A DNA stretch of 42,605 nucleotides from Vibrio genomosp. F10 str. ZF-129 (GCF_000287055.2 NZ_AJYQ02000137.1:17875-60479), one strand, 5' to 3'; shown: positions 1 through 8,551, counted from the first letter of the stretch. Numbers and translations are program-made. The notes: generated by a model from the sequence alone, not told the origin.

Positions 1-366
1 AGCTTCCGTTTCCACTTCACTGGTTAACGGCCCAGATAACCAGCGCGAGACTAGGCTGGGGAGTTTGTGCTCTTGTTGCCAGCGTTCGACAACTTCATGA
101 TTGGAAAGCGCTTGTGCTTTGTCGCGATTGATATGCACCACCAGATGATAATGGTTACTCATAATTGCGTAAGCACAAATATCGATACAGTAGACTTGAG
201 AAAGTGCGTATATTTTGTTCTTTATCCACTCGCGGCGATGCTCAAAGCTTTGCTGTGTTAGCGGGTCAATTCCACATAAGAAGCTGCGCCTAACACAACG
301 TGAAACACAGTGATAATACGGTGTGGCGTCCACGGATATCTGTTGTTTTCTGGCTGTCGTCATCAT
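1..366 (-). CDS. REP-associated tyrosine transposase (Y1_Tnp/IS200-like), C-terminal part beyond window
   Basis: Reading the minus strand from ATG at 366 gives 122 open codons running off the left edge. The N-terminus has the Y1 transposase opening YYHCVSRCVRRSFLCGID, followed about 50 residues later by MSNHYHLVVHIN, which carries the HUH metal-binding histidines. Family knowledge: single-strand Y1 transposases of the RAYT type are usually domesticated single genes associated with REP palindromes and lack IS ends. The catalytic tyrosine lies beyond the edge and cannot be checked. A second ATG overlaps at 363. I saw no clear REP palindromes in the adjacent 120 bases. Confidence 0.85.
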   Translation of the reverse strand, partial: MMTTARKQQISVDATPYYHCVSRCVRRSFLCGIDPLTQQSFEHRREWIKNKIYALSQVYCIDICAYAIMSNHYHLVVHINRDKAQALSNHEVVERWQQEHKLPSLVSRWLSGPLTSEVETEA

Positions 367-479
367 CGACCTGAAGTGGTGGTTAACCCACTCAGAATAT
401 AAGACCAAACAACAACAGCAACACCAATCACCCAGACTTCCAACGAGTCTATCGCCAAACCATACTTTGCTTACTTAGA

Positions 480-749
480 GTGTGTGTCCCTTTTAAATCG
501 CAAGAACGAGTCATTAACTTGCCTGAGTCTGATGATGATGCCTTTCTCACCAGCTTCAAAGCTGAGTTAACGAAAGATGAGTTTATCGAGATCAATAACA
601 TGTTAGATAACTGGCTGTTTAACAAACTACGTGAAAGACAAGCGTTTGATGGTCGAAGTTACGATGAGGTGAAGCCCTATAGATTTGGTTTTATGGGAGC
701 GCAGGGTGAGTTTCATGGGCAGATGCCACCAATATCGAATTTAGTCTAG
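480..749 (+). CDS. small hypothetical protein, start uncertain
   Basis: An 89-codon open frame starting at GTG; I do not recognise the family. The product is acidic in its first half (LPESDDDAF, AELTKDEFIE) and has no membrane segment or signal peptide. No Shine-Dalgarno stands before the GTG, and the frame stays open upstream to about 387 without an ATG. An internal ATG at 600 is an alternative start, giving about 50 residues. It is followed by a strong terminator at 821-847, which supports a transcribed unit. The protein-like composition favours a real gene, perhaps truncated at its start; it could also be a remnant. Confidence 0.4.
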   Translation: MCVPFKSQERVINLPESDDDAFLTSFKAELTKDEFIEINNMLDNWLFNKLRERQAFDGRSYDEVKPYRFGFMGAQGEFHGQMPPISNLV

Positions 750-820
750 CGGAATATTAGTGATGAAAGCGATTAAAGTCAGTGAAGTAGGGCAGCTGTA
801 ACCGTTCGATAGATAAAACA

Positions 821-847
821 AGGCCTCGCGATTGCGAGGCCTTTTTG
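821..847 (+). terminator. rho-independent terminator
   Basis: An 8-bp perfect GC-rich stem (GGCCTCGC / GCGAGGCC, loop GATT) is followed by five T on the plus strand. It ends the small gene at 480-749 and may also act on the opposing DUF3360 gene, though the minus-strand T run is interrupted. Confidence 0.85.
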
Positions 848-878
848 TGTTCCGACTAAAACTAGATATTAATCGAGC

Positions 879-2387
879 CTAGCGAAAGCTTGGGATAATC
901 GCCGGAATCCCCGGTAGAAGGCCAACCAATGCCATCACACCACTTAGCACAATAAACATAATGCCAGGCAACACCCAACGGCTCATTTTACTCAGTTCAC
1001 TGCTGCGTTCTTTACAACCGACTAACCCTAAGTTATCCAACAGCATGGTGAGAGCCCAGCCAAATGCAGGGTTAACGAGCGCTGAAGAAAATACGACAAT
1101 CGCGGCAGACTGTGTGGTTTTCCCTTCACGCGTCATTTCCATGCCAGCTTCTAGTAATGGCACAAATACCCCAACAATGAGCGCAACACACAGTACCGGT
1201 TGCCAGATAGCTAAATCCATTGGGTAACCCCAAACTGCGGCGATGATACAAAACAGAGCCGTCAGCAAAGCGCCAGCAGGAATAGGGCGTTTAGCAATCG
1301 CCGCCGGTACGATATAAGTACCCCATGAAGACGTAAAGTTAGTACCACCGAGCAGAGAACCGAACGTTTGACGAATTGAAGCCGTGGTCATGGTGTCGTC
1401 AATGTTCATGTGTACTTTTTCGGTACGTTCTGGGTAGCTGATTTTTTGAAACACTTGGTGCCCTAAGAAATCTGGCGACCACATAGCCACGGCTAAAATA
1501 GCAAACGGCAATACCACCATGAAATGTTCAATTGTCGGTAAGCCTAGCATCCAGCCTGTGTTTTCTCCCCACCAATACATAGGGTTCATGTTGGGTAAAC
1601 CTGGCTCGGTTTGAAAAGAAAACGGGGCACCCATGGCAAATGCTAACGTACCACCCAGCAGGCAACTAAGCGGTACGGCTAGCCAACGCTTACGAAAATG
1701 TTCCAATAAAGCGTATAAAATAATGGTGCAAAAGATCACGACAAAAGCAATATGGCTCATGCCTATTCCCTCGGCCCACGCGAACAGCTTCTTAACTTGT
1801 GAAGCGGTTCCAACAAAGCCGAGGTAGAGCAGTAAACCGCCACATACGCCTTTACTGGTGAGGTTGGCCAACATGCTGCCACCTTTACTGATGGCTAAAA
1901 TTAAGCCAAAAGCGCCAATCAACAACCCAAAGGCCATAGGGTGTCCGCCTGCTGCAACGACAATCGGAATTAAAGGAATGAGTGGGCCGTGTGTACCTGC
2001 GAGGTTCGCGGTCGGCAATAAAAAGCCAGAGAAAAGAATGATGAAAACAGAGGCGATGAGTAGTTCATAACGGACATTTTCTAAAATGAAGCCTTCATTT
2101 AACCCTAGCGCCCCGGCAAAGGTGGCTGCAATGGCACCCACCATCACAATCTTACCAATGGTCGCCGCCATCGCTGGGATGGTATCTTCTATTTCGAATC
2201 GATAATCTTTAAACGGCAAATTGGGACGCCAGCGTTTAGGCGACATGATTTGTAATTCGTGTTCTAAATACTGTTCGCGGGAATCAAATTCCGATCTTGG
2301 TTTATGTTGCTGTTCATAAGTGAGTTCATCCTCATTGGCTTGAGGCTTATCTGTTTGTATATGTACGGACTCTAAAGTACTGCTCAT
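879..2387 (-). CDS. DUF3360 family multi-pass membrane permease
   Basis: A 502-residue inner-membrane protein with a hydrophilic, charged N-terminus of about 75 residues (with the conserved-looking KRWRPNLPFKDYRFEIEDTIPA) and then roughly ten to twelve hydrophobic helices. I recognise it as DUF3360, a family of putative SulP/NCS2-like transporters found mainly in Vibrio and related marine bacteria. The helix with NLAGTHGPLIPLIPIV resembles substrate-site loops of that superfamily, but the substrate is unknown. The start ATG at 2387 is preceded on the minus strand by a purine-rich GAAAGGAATC. It is monocistronic, facing the small gene at 480 across a terminator. Confidence 0.8.
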   Translation of the reverse strand: MSSTLESVHIQTDKPQANEDELTYEQQHKPRSEFDSREQYLEHELQIMSPKRWRPNLPFKDYRFEIEDTIPAMAATIGKIVMVGAIAATFAGALGLNEGFILENVRYELLIASVFIILFSGFLLPTANLAGTHGPLIPLIPIVVAAGGHPMAFGLLIGAFGLILAISKGGSMLANLTSKGVCGGLLLYLGFVGTASQVKKLFAWAEGIGMSHIAFVVIFCTIILYALLEHFRKRWLAVPLSCLLGGTLAFAMGAPFSFQTEPGLPNMNPMYWWGENTGWMLGLPTIEHFMVVLPFAILAVAMWSPDFLGHQVFQKISYPERTEKVHMNIDDTMTTASIRQTFGSLLGGTNFTSSWGTYIVPAAIAKRPIPAGALLTALFCIIAAVWGYPMDLAIWQPVLCVALIVGVFVPLLEAGMEMTREGKTTQSAAIVVFSSALVNPAFGWALTMLLDNLGLVGCKERSSELSKMSRWVLPGIMFIVLSGVMALVGLLPGIPAIIPSFR

Positions 2388-3089
2388 TTTGATTCCTTTC
2401 GTTCACACTCTAAGGCGTGTTATTCCAACAAACGTTATTGACTCACGCAGAAGCGCAAACAATGCGTCAACTTATAATTAAAAATTCATTAACATTTAGT
2501 TGCTAGTACCTTATATCAAACCCAAAAAAACAAATAGTCTCAGGCAGTTAGACATTAGTCGTAGAGTACGATGACTGGCGATAAACAGGGGGGGAGGGCT
2601 TGCCTGTTACCTAGTAAAAAGGTGGTCTAGTTTTTAGCTAGGCCACATTTGTTTAGAGAGGTAAGGTGAACAGGTTGCTAATCAAATTTTGTGGCGAGTA
2701 CGAAAAGGCAAGACTTCGTCTGCAGCATTAACTTGTGTATTGTTAATGTGGAATCAAATGATTCGTGTACAAATCAATTTCTGGCATTTTCGGTCTATTT
2801 AGTTCATTAAACACTCTAATGAGTTTAAATACTTATTAATATATTCGCTAAGGAAAATACTGTTTTGGGGTGTGTTTTATTCCACTTTAATTTAAGAGAT
2901 TGATTTATTTCGCTTTTGTTTGGTGGCGAATATTTTTTTTGTTAGCTGCTTATGGATTATCTCTCTTTTTTACCGAACGCAAGCCCTTGATTTCCACCCG
3001 TTGATTGCTTAGAGTACTAACTGTTTTGGCTTAGGTGACCATTTGTAAGCGTAAATAATAGTTAGATAACTAAGAAAGGATTAGATTAC
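2388..3089. other. 700-base intergenic region between divergent DUF3360 and proV genes
   Basis: No convincing ORF. The DUF3360-proximal part and the 2740-2960 stretch are AT-rich, as expected for promoters. Two adjacent hairpins lie at 2584-2608 (AACAGG / CCTGTT around a G-rich loop) and 2621-2646 (GTGGTCTAG / CTAGGCCAC). A purine-rich AAGAAAGGA sits just before the proV ATG. The length and structure would fit a long regulated leader for the osmotic operon or a small RNA; neither can be proved from sequence. Confidence 0.4.
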
Positions 3090-4277
3090 ATGGATCCCAT
3101 ACTAGAAGTTAAGGGACTGTACAAGGTGTTTGGTGAAGACACCGACCGTGCTTTTACAATGATTAATGAAGGCGCGGACAAAGATAAAGTTTTCGAAGAA
3201 ACAGGTCTAACGATCGGCGTTAACGATGTTTCTCTTAGCATCAAAGAAGGCGAGATTTTCGTCATAATGGGACTGTCAGGATCTGGCAAATCAACCCTAG
3301 TACGCCTTCTTAACCGCTTGATTGAACCTACCCAAGGTAATGTGCTTCTTCGAGGAAAAGACATTGCCCACATCTCAGAAGAGGAACTCCGCGAAGTTCG
3401 CCGCAACAACATCTCCATGGTTTTTCAAAACTTCGCTTTAATGCCACACATGACGGTTATCGAGAACGCAGCGTTCGGTCTTGAGCTCGCCGGTGTCGAA
3501 GTTGAAGAACGGAAGCAATCAGCGTTTGAAGCGTTGGAGCGAGTCGGTCTTGGCCCGTATGCAGAATCTTACCCTGATGAACTGTCTGGTGGTATGAAGC
3601 AACGTGTTGGTTTGGCTCGTGCTCTAGCTTGTGACCCAGATATATTGCTGATGGATGAAGCCTTTTCTGCGCTTGATCCTTTGATTCGTACTGAAATGCA
3701 AGACGAACTCATTCGTCTTCAAAATGACGACAAACGAACGGTTGTTTTTATCTCACATGATTTGGATGAAGCGATGAGAATCGGTGACCGTATTGCCATC
3801 ATGCAAAATGGTGAAGTGGTTCAAGTCGGTACCCCAGACGAAATTCTTAACAACCCAGCGAACGATTATGTCGAAGCTTTCTTCCGCAGTGTTAATGTAG
3901 CCAGTGTTCTTACTGTGAAAGACATTGCGCGTAAGAAACCCGCTGCGGTATTTAAAAAATCAGAACACGACGGCCCAGCGTCTGCTCTACAAATTTTGAT
4001 GGATAACGACCGTGAATACGGCATCGTTGTTGATAAGAGCAGTCTTTATTCCGGCATTGTTTCTATCGACTCCCTTCGCAAAGCTCACAAAGAGAACAAA
4101 TCACTCGTCAGCGCGCAGCTCGATGATGGATTGACTCTCAACCCTGATTTACCAATCAATGATGTGCTTGGTTTAGTTGGTGGTGTTCCTTACTCAGTTC
4201 CTGTTGTGGATGAGCAAGGTAATTACTTTGGCGTGGTAACTAAGTCACGACTGTTACAAACATTGGATAAGGGGTAG
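3090..4277 (+). CDS. proV: glycine betaine/proline ABC transporter ATP-binding protein ProV
   Basis: This 395-residue cytoplasmic ATPase drives osmoprotectant uptake with ProW and ProX. Visible motifs are Walker A GLSGSGKST (residues 61-69), the Q-loop VFQNFALMPH (about 111-120), the ABC signature LSGGMKQR (165-172), Walker B ILLMDEAFSALD (185-196) and the H-loop FISHDLDEA. Residues about 275-395 form the tandem CBS region typical of ProV/OpuAA, which senses ionic strength. The length matches E. coli ProV (400). The ATG at 3090 follows AAGAAAGGA. It is first in a proVWX operon, with proW only 3 bases downstream. Confidence 0.96.
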   Translation: MDPILEVKGLYKVFGEDTDRAFTMINEGADKDKVFEETGLTIGVNDVSLSIKEGEIFVIMGLSGSGKSTLVRLLNRLIEPTQGNVLLRGKDIAHISEEELREVRRNNISMVFQNFALMPHMTVIENAAFGLELAGVEVEERKQSAFEALERVGLGPYAESYPDELSGGMKQRVGLARALACDPDILLMDEAFSALDPLIRTEMQDELIRLQNDDKRTVVFISHDLDEAMRIGDRIAIMQNGEVVQVGTPDEILNNPANDYVEAFFRSVNVASVLTVKDIARKKPAAVFKKSEHDGPASALQILMDNDREYGIVVDKSSLYSGIVSIDSLRKAHKENKSLVSAQLDDGLTLNPDLPINDVLGLVGGVPYSVPVVDEQGNYFGVVTKSRLLQTLDKG

Positions 4278-4280
4278 ATC

Positions 4281-5375
4281 ATGTCGTCTGAACAAACAAA
4301 CAATGATCCATGGTCGCAGTCTGCACCTGCCGCTCAGCCATCAAGTGATCCTTGGGGGCAAGCGGCTGATACCTCTTCATCAGCGGGTTGGCTAAGCAGT
4401 GAAACGGTAGAAGCTACACCTTTCGATCCACTTAACCCTTTTGCTGAAGCAGTGCTGCCCGTCGACACATGGGTTGAATCTGGTTTGAATTGGTTAGTTG
4501 AACACGGGCGACCGTTGTTTCAGGCAATTCGCATCCCTATAGATTTAATTTTAAGTTCATTTGAAACTGCCTTAGTGTCTACGCCAGCCCCGTTCATGTT
4601 GATCATTTTATTTTTGGTCGCATGGCAGTTTTCAAACCTCAAGTTGGGTGTGGTTACAGCCGTTTCCATGACTTTCATCGGCTTAATTGGCGCTTGGTCT
4701 GAAGCGATGACCACACTTTCGCTGGTTATGACATCGGTATTCTTCTGTTTATTGATAGGTTTACCTATGGGGATCTGGCTCGCCCGAAGTCATACTGCCG
4801 CCAAATTTGTGCGTCCAATTCTGGATGCCATGCAAACTACGCCTGCTTTTGTTTATCTCGTACCAATCGTTATGTTGTTTGGTATTGGTAACGTACCGGG
4901 TGTGGTAGTTACCATCATATTCGCACTTCCGCCAGTGGTACGTTTAACCATCTTAGGTATTCAGCAAGTCCCGGAAGAGTTGATCGAAGCGGGTCATTCA
5001 TTCGGTGCAAACAAAAAGCAGATGCTATACCGAATCCAGTTACCACTTGCACTACCAACCATAATGGCAGGTGTGAATCAAACACTGATGTTGTCGCTGT
5101 CTATGGTGGTTATCGCATCAATGATCGCAGTGGGTGGTTTAGGTCAAATGGTCCTGAGAGGTATCGGCCGTTTAGATATGGGACTGGCCGCTGTGGGTGG
5201 TTTAGGTATCGTTATTCTAGCAATCTTGCTTGACCGCATTACCCAAGTGCTAGGGGTAAATGCAGGTAATACAAAATTACGGTGGTATCGCATGGGGCCT
5301 GTTTCTCTTGTGCTTAATGCGATTAATCGCGGTAAAAAATCAGAACTACAATTGAGGAAAAACACCAATGAATAA
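4281..5375 (+). CDS. proW: glycine betaine/proline ABC transporter permease ProW
   Basis: A 364-residue inner-membrane permease of the ProVWX importer. A hydrophilic Q/S/P-rich N-terminal tail (about 45 residues) contains a near repeat NDPWSQSA / SDPWGQAA; an amphipathic stretch and several transmembrane helices follow. The EAA loop that docks on ProV is visible as EELIEAGHSFGANKKQMLYRIQLPLALP (longer motif shown in part; about residues 233-258). It overlaps proX by 8 bases, consistent with translational coupling. The length is close to E. coli ProW (354). Confidence 0.95.
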   Translation: MSSEQTNNDPWSQSAPAAQPSSDPWGQAADTSSSAGWLSSETVEATPFDPLNPFAEAVLPVDTWVESGLNWLVEHGRPLFQAIRIPIDLILSSFETALVSTPAPFMLIILFLVAWQFSNLKLGVVTAVSMTFIGLIGAWSEAMTTLSLVMTSVFFCLLIGLPMGIWLARSHTAAKFVRPILDAMQTTPAFVYLVPIVMLFGIGNVPGVVVTIIFALPPVVRLTILGIQQVPEELIEAGHSFGANKKQMLYRIQLPLALPTIMAGVNQTLMLSLSMVVIASMIAVGGLGQMVLRGIGRLDMGLAAVGGLGIVILAILLDRITQVLGVNAGNTKLRWYRMGPVSLVLNAINRGKKSELQLRKNTNE

Positions 5376-6375
5376 TTCATGGAAGAGCAAACTTGCAGTT
5401 AGCATCGTTTCTACATTAGCAGTATCGACTAACGTGTGGGCAGCAAGCTTACCGGGTGAAGGTGTATCTGTTCAGCCCGTTCAATCGTCTGTAGCGGAAG
5501 AAACATTCCAAACGTTGATTGTCAATCGTGCTCTAGAGGCGCTAGGCTACGATGTGAAATCAACCCAAGAAGTGGACTATAACGTAGGTTACACCTCTAT
5601 CGCAAAAGGTGACGCGACCTTCCTAACAGTAGGTTGGTTCCCGCTTCATGCTGATAAATACACAATGGCGGGCGGCGATGACAAATTCTACCGTGAAGGC
5701 CAATATGTCAGTGGTGCCGCTCAAGGTTACCTTATCGATAAGAAAACGGCTGAAAAATACAACATCACTAACATTGGTCAACTGACTGATCCAAAAATCG
5801 CTAAGCTGTTTGATGCTGACGGCGATGGCAAAGCAGATCTGACGGGCTGTAACCCTGGTTGGGGTTGTGAGATGGTCATCGAACACCAAATTTCGGCATT
5901 CAAATTGGACGATACGGTGACTCATAATCAAGGTAATTATGCAGCGATCATCGCAGATACTATTTCACGTTATAAGAAGGGTGAATCAATCCTTTACTAC
6001 ACTTGGACGCCTTACTGGGTGAGTGGTGTCTTGGTTCCTAACGAAGATGTAGTATGGCTAGAAGTGCCATTTTCTTCACTTCCAGGTGAGCGTTCGGACG
6101 TAGATACTACTTTGTCTAATGGTAAAAACTACGGCTTTGAAATGAACTCAATGCGTATTATTGCCAACAAAGAGTTTGCTAAGAACAATCCTGCAGCAGC
6201 TAAGCTTTTCGAAATCATCAAACTTAACATCAACGATGTTAGTGCTCAGAACATGATGATGAGCAAAGGGAAAAACAGCTCTGCTGATATCGAAGCACAC
6301 GTTAATGGTTGGATTAAAGCAAACCAAAACACGTTTGATGCTTGGATTGCAGAAGCGAAGAAAGCCGCACTGTAG
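5368..6375 (+). CDS. proX: glycine betaine/proline-binding periplasmic protein ProX
   Basis: A 335-residue substrate-binding protein with a Sec signal peptide (hydrophobic residues 8-24, likely cleavage after VWA at about 25). Tryptophans of the betaine-binding aromatic box are present in VGWFPLHAD (W90), NPGWGC (W165) and YTWTPYW (W213, W217). C161 and C167 probably form the disulfide known in E. coli ProX. An acidic DADGDGKAD stretch at 149-157 resembles a calcium loop. It is the last gene of proVWX, and a hairpin follows at 6489-6519. The three genes together should import glycine betaine or proline betaine under osmotic stress. Confidence 0.95.
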   Translation: MNNSWKSKLAVSIVSTLAVSTNVWAASLPGEGVSVQPVQSSVAEETFQTLIVNRALEALGYDVKSTQEVDYNVGYTSIAKGDATFLTVGWFPLHADKYTMAGGDDKFYREGQYVSGAAQGYLIDKKTAEKYNITNIGQLTDPKIAKLFDADGDGKADLTGCNPGWGCEMVIEHQISAFKLDDTVTHNQGNYAAIIADTISRYKKGESILYYTWTPYWVSGVLVPNEDVVWLEVPFSSLPGERSDVDTTLSNGKNYGFEMNSMRIIANKEFAKNNPAAAKLFEIIKLNINDVSAQNMMMSKGKNSSADIEAHVNGWIKANQNTFDAWIAEAKKAAL

Positions 6376-6484
6376 GTTTGATTTTTTCAGGCCTAGCTAA
6401 CACTCTAATTGGAAATGATGAGCATGTTTAGCGGAGTTACTGAATCACCTTTAAATCAAGTGACATAGCGGTAACAATACTCAT

Positions 6485-6523
6485 AAAAAAGCCAGTAGTC
6501 CTAATTGGGTTACTGGCTTAATG
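6485..6523. terminator. inverted repeat, probable terminator after proX
   Basis: Perfect 9-bp arms AAGCCAGTA (6489-6497) and TACTGGCTT (6511-6519). The A run before the stem gives a T run only on the minus strand; on the plus strand the tail is AATGTATTCC. It is thus a strong minus-strand terminator and a weaker plus-strand one; proX is the only gene nearby that would need it. Confidence 0.55.
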
Positions 6524-6862
6524 TATTCCTTTCCTTTCCTTTACTTTCTTTGTACCTCTCATAAATATCCCAGTCATCAGCGTTACACTCTTTTCTTGGA
6601 TGAACACTTTTCTTGGATAAACAGGAGCAGATCTTGCTTTGCCAAACACTATTTTTGTCATGCAAACGAGAAGTGATAATTTCAATTCAGATTTTGGGGC
6701 GTACGCATTTTAGGATAAAAAATGTTTCAAGTTGAGCGAGTAACTGTTTGGAAATGGCACAGAACTACCGCCTTTAGCCACTCAATTTCTGCTACGTTCA
6801 GCCTCCTGATAGTGTTAGAATCTGCGCATCAGAATTATCGAGAAACTAGGTATTTATAAACA
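6524..6862. other. intergenic region with short tandem repeats
   Basis: Between proX and the orphan gene at 6863 there is no ORF I would accept. A TTTCC-type pyrimidine run sits at 6526-6541. A tandem duplication of 17-19 bases lies at 6585-6620 (ACACTCTTTTCTTGGATGA then ACACTTTTCTTGGATAA). The last 60 bases are presumably the promoter of the next gene. Confidence 0.5.
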
Positions 6863-7201
6863 ATGTTTATCCATCACGTTAACGGCATCGACTGGCTGGT
6901 GATTACCGCTTTTGAAGAACTGAAAACGATGTTTATCGAAGATGCTGGTCCAATCCCATCTTACTTCTCTACCGCCAGCGAATTGAGCCTGATTGATCAA
7001 GCCAAGCGCAGCTATGGATTTTTGCCTACATTCCGCGGTGTGATCACTGATACCGGCACGTATCAAAGTAAAGATCTTGAAGAAGATTTGAACCCACAGC
7101 TTGCGTGTATCGTTGAAGGGCGTGGTCGGGTGTTTATCTATCATGGCGACTATGTGGCTTTTGTGGATGACGATCACACCGTTATTACCCGAATGGACTG
7201 A
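6863..7201 (+). CDS. conserved-looking small cytoplasmic protein, function unknown
   Basis: A 112-residue soluble protein with no signal peptide or membrane segment; I do not recognise the family. It begins MFIHHVNGIDWLVITAFEEL and ends in a beta-rich, acidic tail (GRVFIYHGDYVAFVDDDHTV). It has its own terminator 39 bases downstream (7240-7264) and no operon partner. The balanced composition and the terminator argue that it is genuine. The Shine-Dalgarno (ACTAGGTATTTATAAAC) is weak. Confidence 0.7.
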   Translation: MFIHHVNGIDWLVITAFEELKTMFIEDAGPIPSYFSTASELSLIDQAKRSYGFLPTFRGVITDTGTYQSKDLEEDLNPQLACIVEGRGRVFIYHGDYVAFVDDDHTVITRMD

Positions 7202-7239
7202 ACTATTCAGTAAGTTGAAATTGGCGTAAGAATGAACAG

Positions 7240-7264
7240 GGCCTCGCGTTTGCGGGGCTTTTTG
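7240..7264 (+). terminator. rho-independent terminator
   Basis: Stem GCCTCGC / GCGGGGC (one T-G wobble) with loop GTTT is followed by five T. The sequence is close to the terminator at 821-847. Confidence 0.85.
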
Positions 7265-7829
7265 TATGTGGGAGAAAGTGATGGGCAGTGTTGTGGCTAT
7301 AGGAGATTTGCGCGGTAAAAACGGACAATTGGGTACCTGACTCACCCTAAGTTTATCGCGGTGCTGCACGAATGGCTTTCTACGTAATTTCCAGATAAAA
7401 GCTCAATAATCCCCAACTAATCTCCGCTTGATTTAGGCCAATGATGACAATGATCCCTGTATATTCACGGAGCGTTGAAGCTTTTTTATCGCGTCTGTAT
7501 CAGCGACGTGCTGGTGGCGGCATCCACAGTCAGTATGAAAGTGATTTGACGATGGTAATGAGCAAGTCGGGTTCAACATTGCTGATCCAGCAAATACTGA
7601 TTAGCCAAACGCTATTGGCGATTGGAGTGAGATGGGCGAACGAACGGTTATAGGTGAAGGCGCATCTGTTGCGGATGCGGAAACGGTCTTAACTTTCGCC
7701 TTAGTTTTACGCATTGTGCTGTAGATGTTTTTCATTGCTTTCCAAGATACCTTGTCGCTCCCTCCACTCTATAGTTTTTGCTGAAAGTGCTATTTCTCTA
7801 ATCTGTAAATCTAATTTTTCACACTATAG
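7265..7829. other. intergenic region with no convincing gene
   Basis: The 70-codon plus-strand ORF at 7441-7653 has no ribosome site and unconvincing composition, so I do not call it. A small hairpin CGCATC / GATGCG occurs at 7661-7678 without a T run. The last part is AT-rich and leads into the palindrome at 7830. Confidence 0.4.
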
Positions 7830-7849
7830 TTATTGGCATATGCCAATAA
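7830..7849. promoter_or_regulatory. 20-bp perfect palindrome, candidate operator of the NifX/NqrM-like operon
   Basis: The half-site TTATTGGCAT is repeated inverted with no spacer, giving a perfect 20-base palindrome with core TTGGCATATGCCAA. It lies 45 bases before the ATG at 7895 in an AT-rich promoter-like stretch. By position the natural candidate binder is the DUF134 helix-turn-helix protein encoded at 8690-8968; this is inference. Confidence 0.65.
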
Positions 7850-7894
7850 TAAGGAATATACTGAATGCCTGATCACCAATAACACGGAGTTACC

Positions 7895-8326
7895 ATGTTA
7901 TACGCAGTACCTTGTCTTAATCTTCATGTCGGCAACCATTTTGCTCGTTCACCACAAATAGCGATTGTGGATGACCAACGACAAATAAAGCAGGTTGTTC
8001 CTTTGGTTGAATCCGACTCGTCTTGTAATAAAAAGAAGCAATGGATTTCAGTGATCCACTCTTACGGCGTGCAAACCGTTGTCGTCCGCCACATAGGAAA
8101 AAGGATGCTGGCGCACTTGTTTAAAAACGATATTAAAGTGTTAGCCTCGACAGGAAAGGTTGAAATTGGAGCATTAGATTTTGATCACCTACAAGAAGTG
8201 ACCGATTTGGATTACGGTCGAGAGCCTCGCAATCATGGGTGCGGTAAGAAAGAGCGTAGGAGAGACGGCGCGATTTTCATGTCACAGCCCAATAAGTTAG
8301 GGGCTATTCGAGGGTTCCGTAAATGA
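7895..8326 (+). CDS. NifX/NafY-type dinitrogenase iron-molybdenum cofactor-binding family protein
   Basis: A 143-residue protein that I assign to the NifB/NifX family of small Fe-S or Mo-Fe cluster-binding proteins. The fold signature is visible as SPQIAIVDDQ near the start and the central SYGVQTVVVRHIGKRMLAHL followed by KNDIKVLASTG. The C-terminal 35 residues are basic (GKKERRRDGA). No nif genes are nearby, so a role in nitrogen fixation is unlikely; such stand-alone proteins often sit with DUF134 regulators, as here. The stop overlaps the ATG of the next gene (ATGA at 8323-8326), indicating translational coupling. The start follows ACGGAG. Confidence 0.75.
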   Translation: MLYAVPCLNLHVGNHFARSPQIAIVDDQRQIKQVVPLVESDSSCNKKKQWISVIHSYGVQTVVVRHIGKRMLAHLFKNDIKVLASTGKVEIGALDFDHLQEVTDLDYGREPRNHGCGKKERRRDGAIFMSQPNKLGAIRGFRK

Positions 8327-8520
8327 CATTCCTACTAACATTATTGGGCTTTGTTGGAATCGTTGCGTTGATGGCGATCGGTGTGATTTTTTCACGCCAG
8401 CCAATCATAGGCAGCTGCGGCGGGCTAGCGCAGATAGATATTGAGCGTGAATGCAATTGCAAAGATGTGTGTGAGGAACATAGCCGTAAGCTGTATCAGA
8501 TCTCAGAACCCTCAAGCTAG
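8323..8520 (+). CDS. NqrM-like (DUF539) four-cysteine membrane protein
   Basis: A 65-residue protein with one N-terminal transmembrane helix (residues about 3-23) followed by GSCGGLAQIDIERECNCKDVC (written in part), giving cysteines at 32, 44, 46 and 50. This is the NqrM pattern: one helix, then CGGL and a C-x-C-x3-C cluster. Known role of NqrM: iron delivery for the Fe centre of the Na+-translocating NADH:quinone reductase, and it is normally encoded after nqrF. Here no nqr genes are near, so this is probably a paralog working with the coupled NifX-type protein. The identity of the metal centre it serves is unknown. Confidence 0.75.
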   Translation: MTFLLTLLGFVGIVALMAIGVIFSRQPIIGSCGGLAQIDIERECNCKDVCEEHSRKLYQISEPSS

Positions 8521-8551
8521 AGATCTCAAACAAGCCGCCATATAGCGAAGT

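Noticed and set aside
67..261. 64-codon plus-strand ORF at the left edge
   Set aside because: Antisense to the clear transposase coding frame.
6854..7369. 171-codon minus-strand ORF
   Set aside because: Antisense across the better-supported gene at 6863-7201 and across its terminator.
7441..7653. 70-codon plus-strand ORF between 7201 and 7895
   Set aside because: No ribosome-binding site, no family resemblance and unconvincing composition; likely a chance frame.
7895..8326. Nitrogen-fixation locus
   Set aside because: A NifX-type domain alone is not evidence of nitrogen fixation; no nif structural or biosynthetic gene is present.
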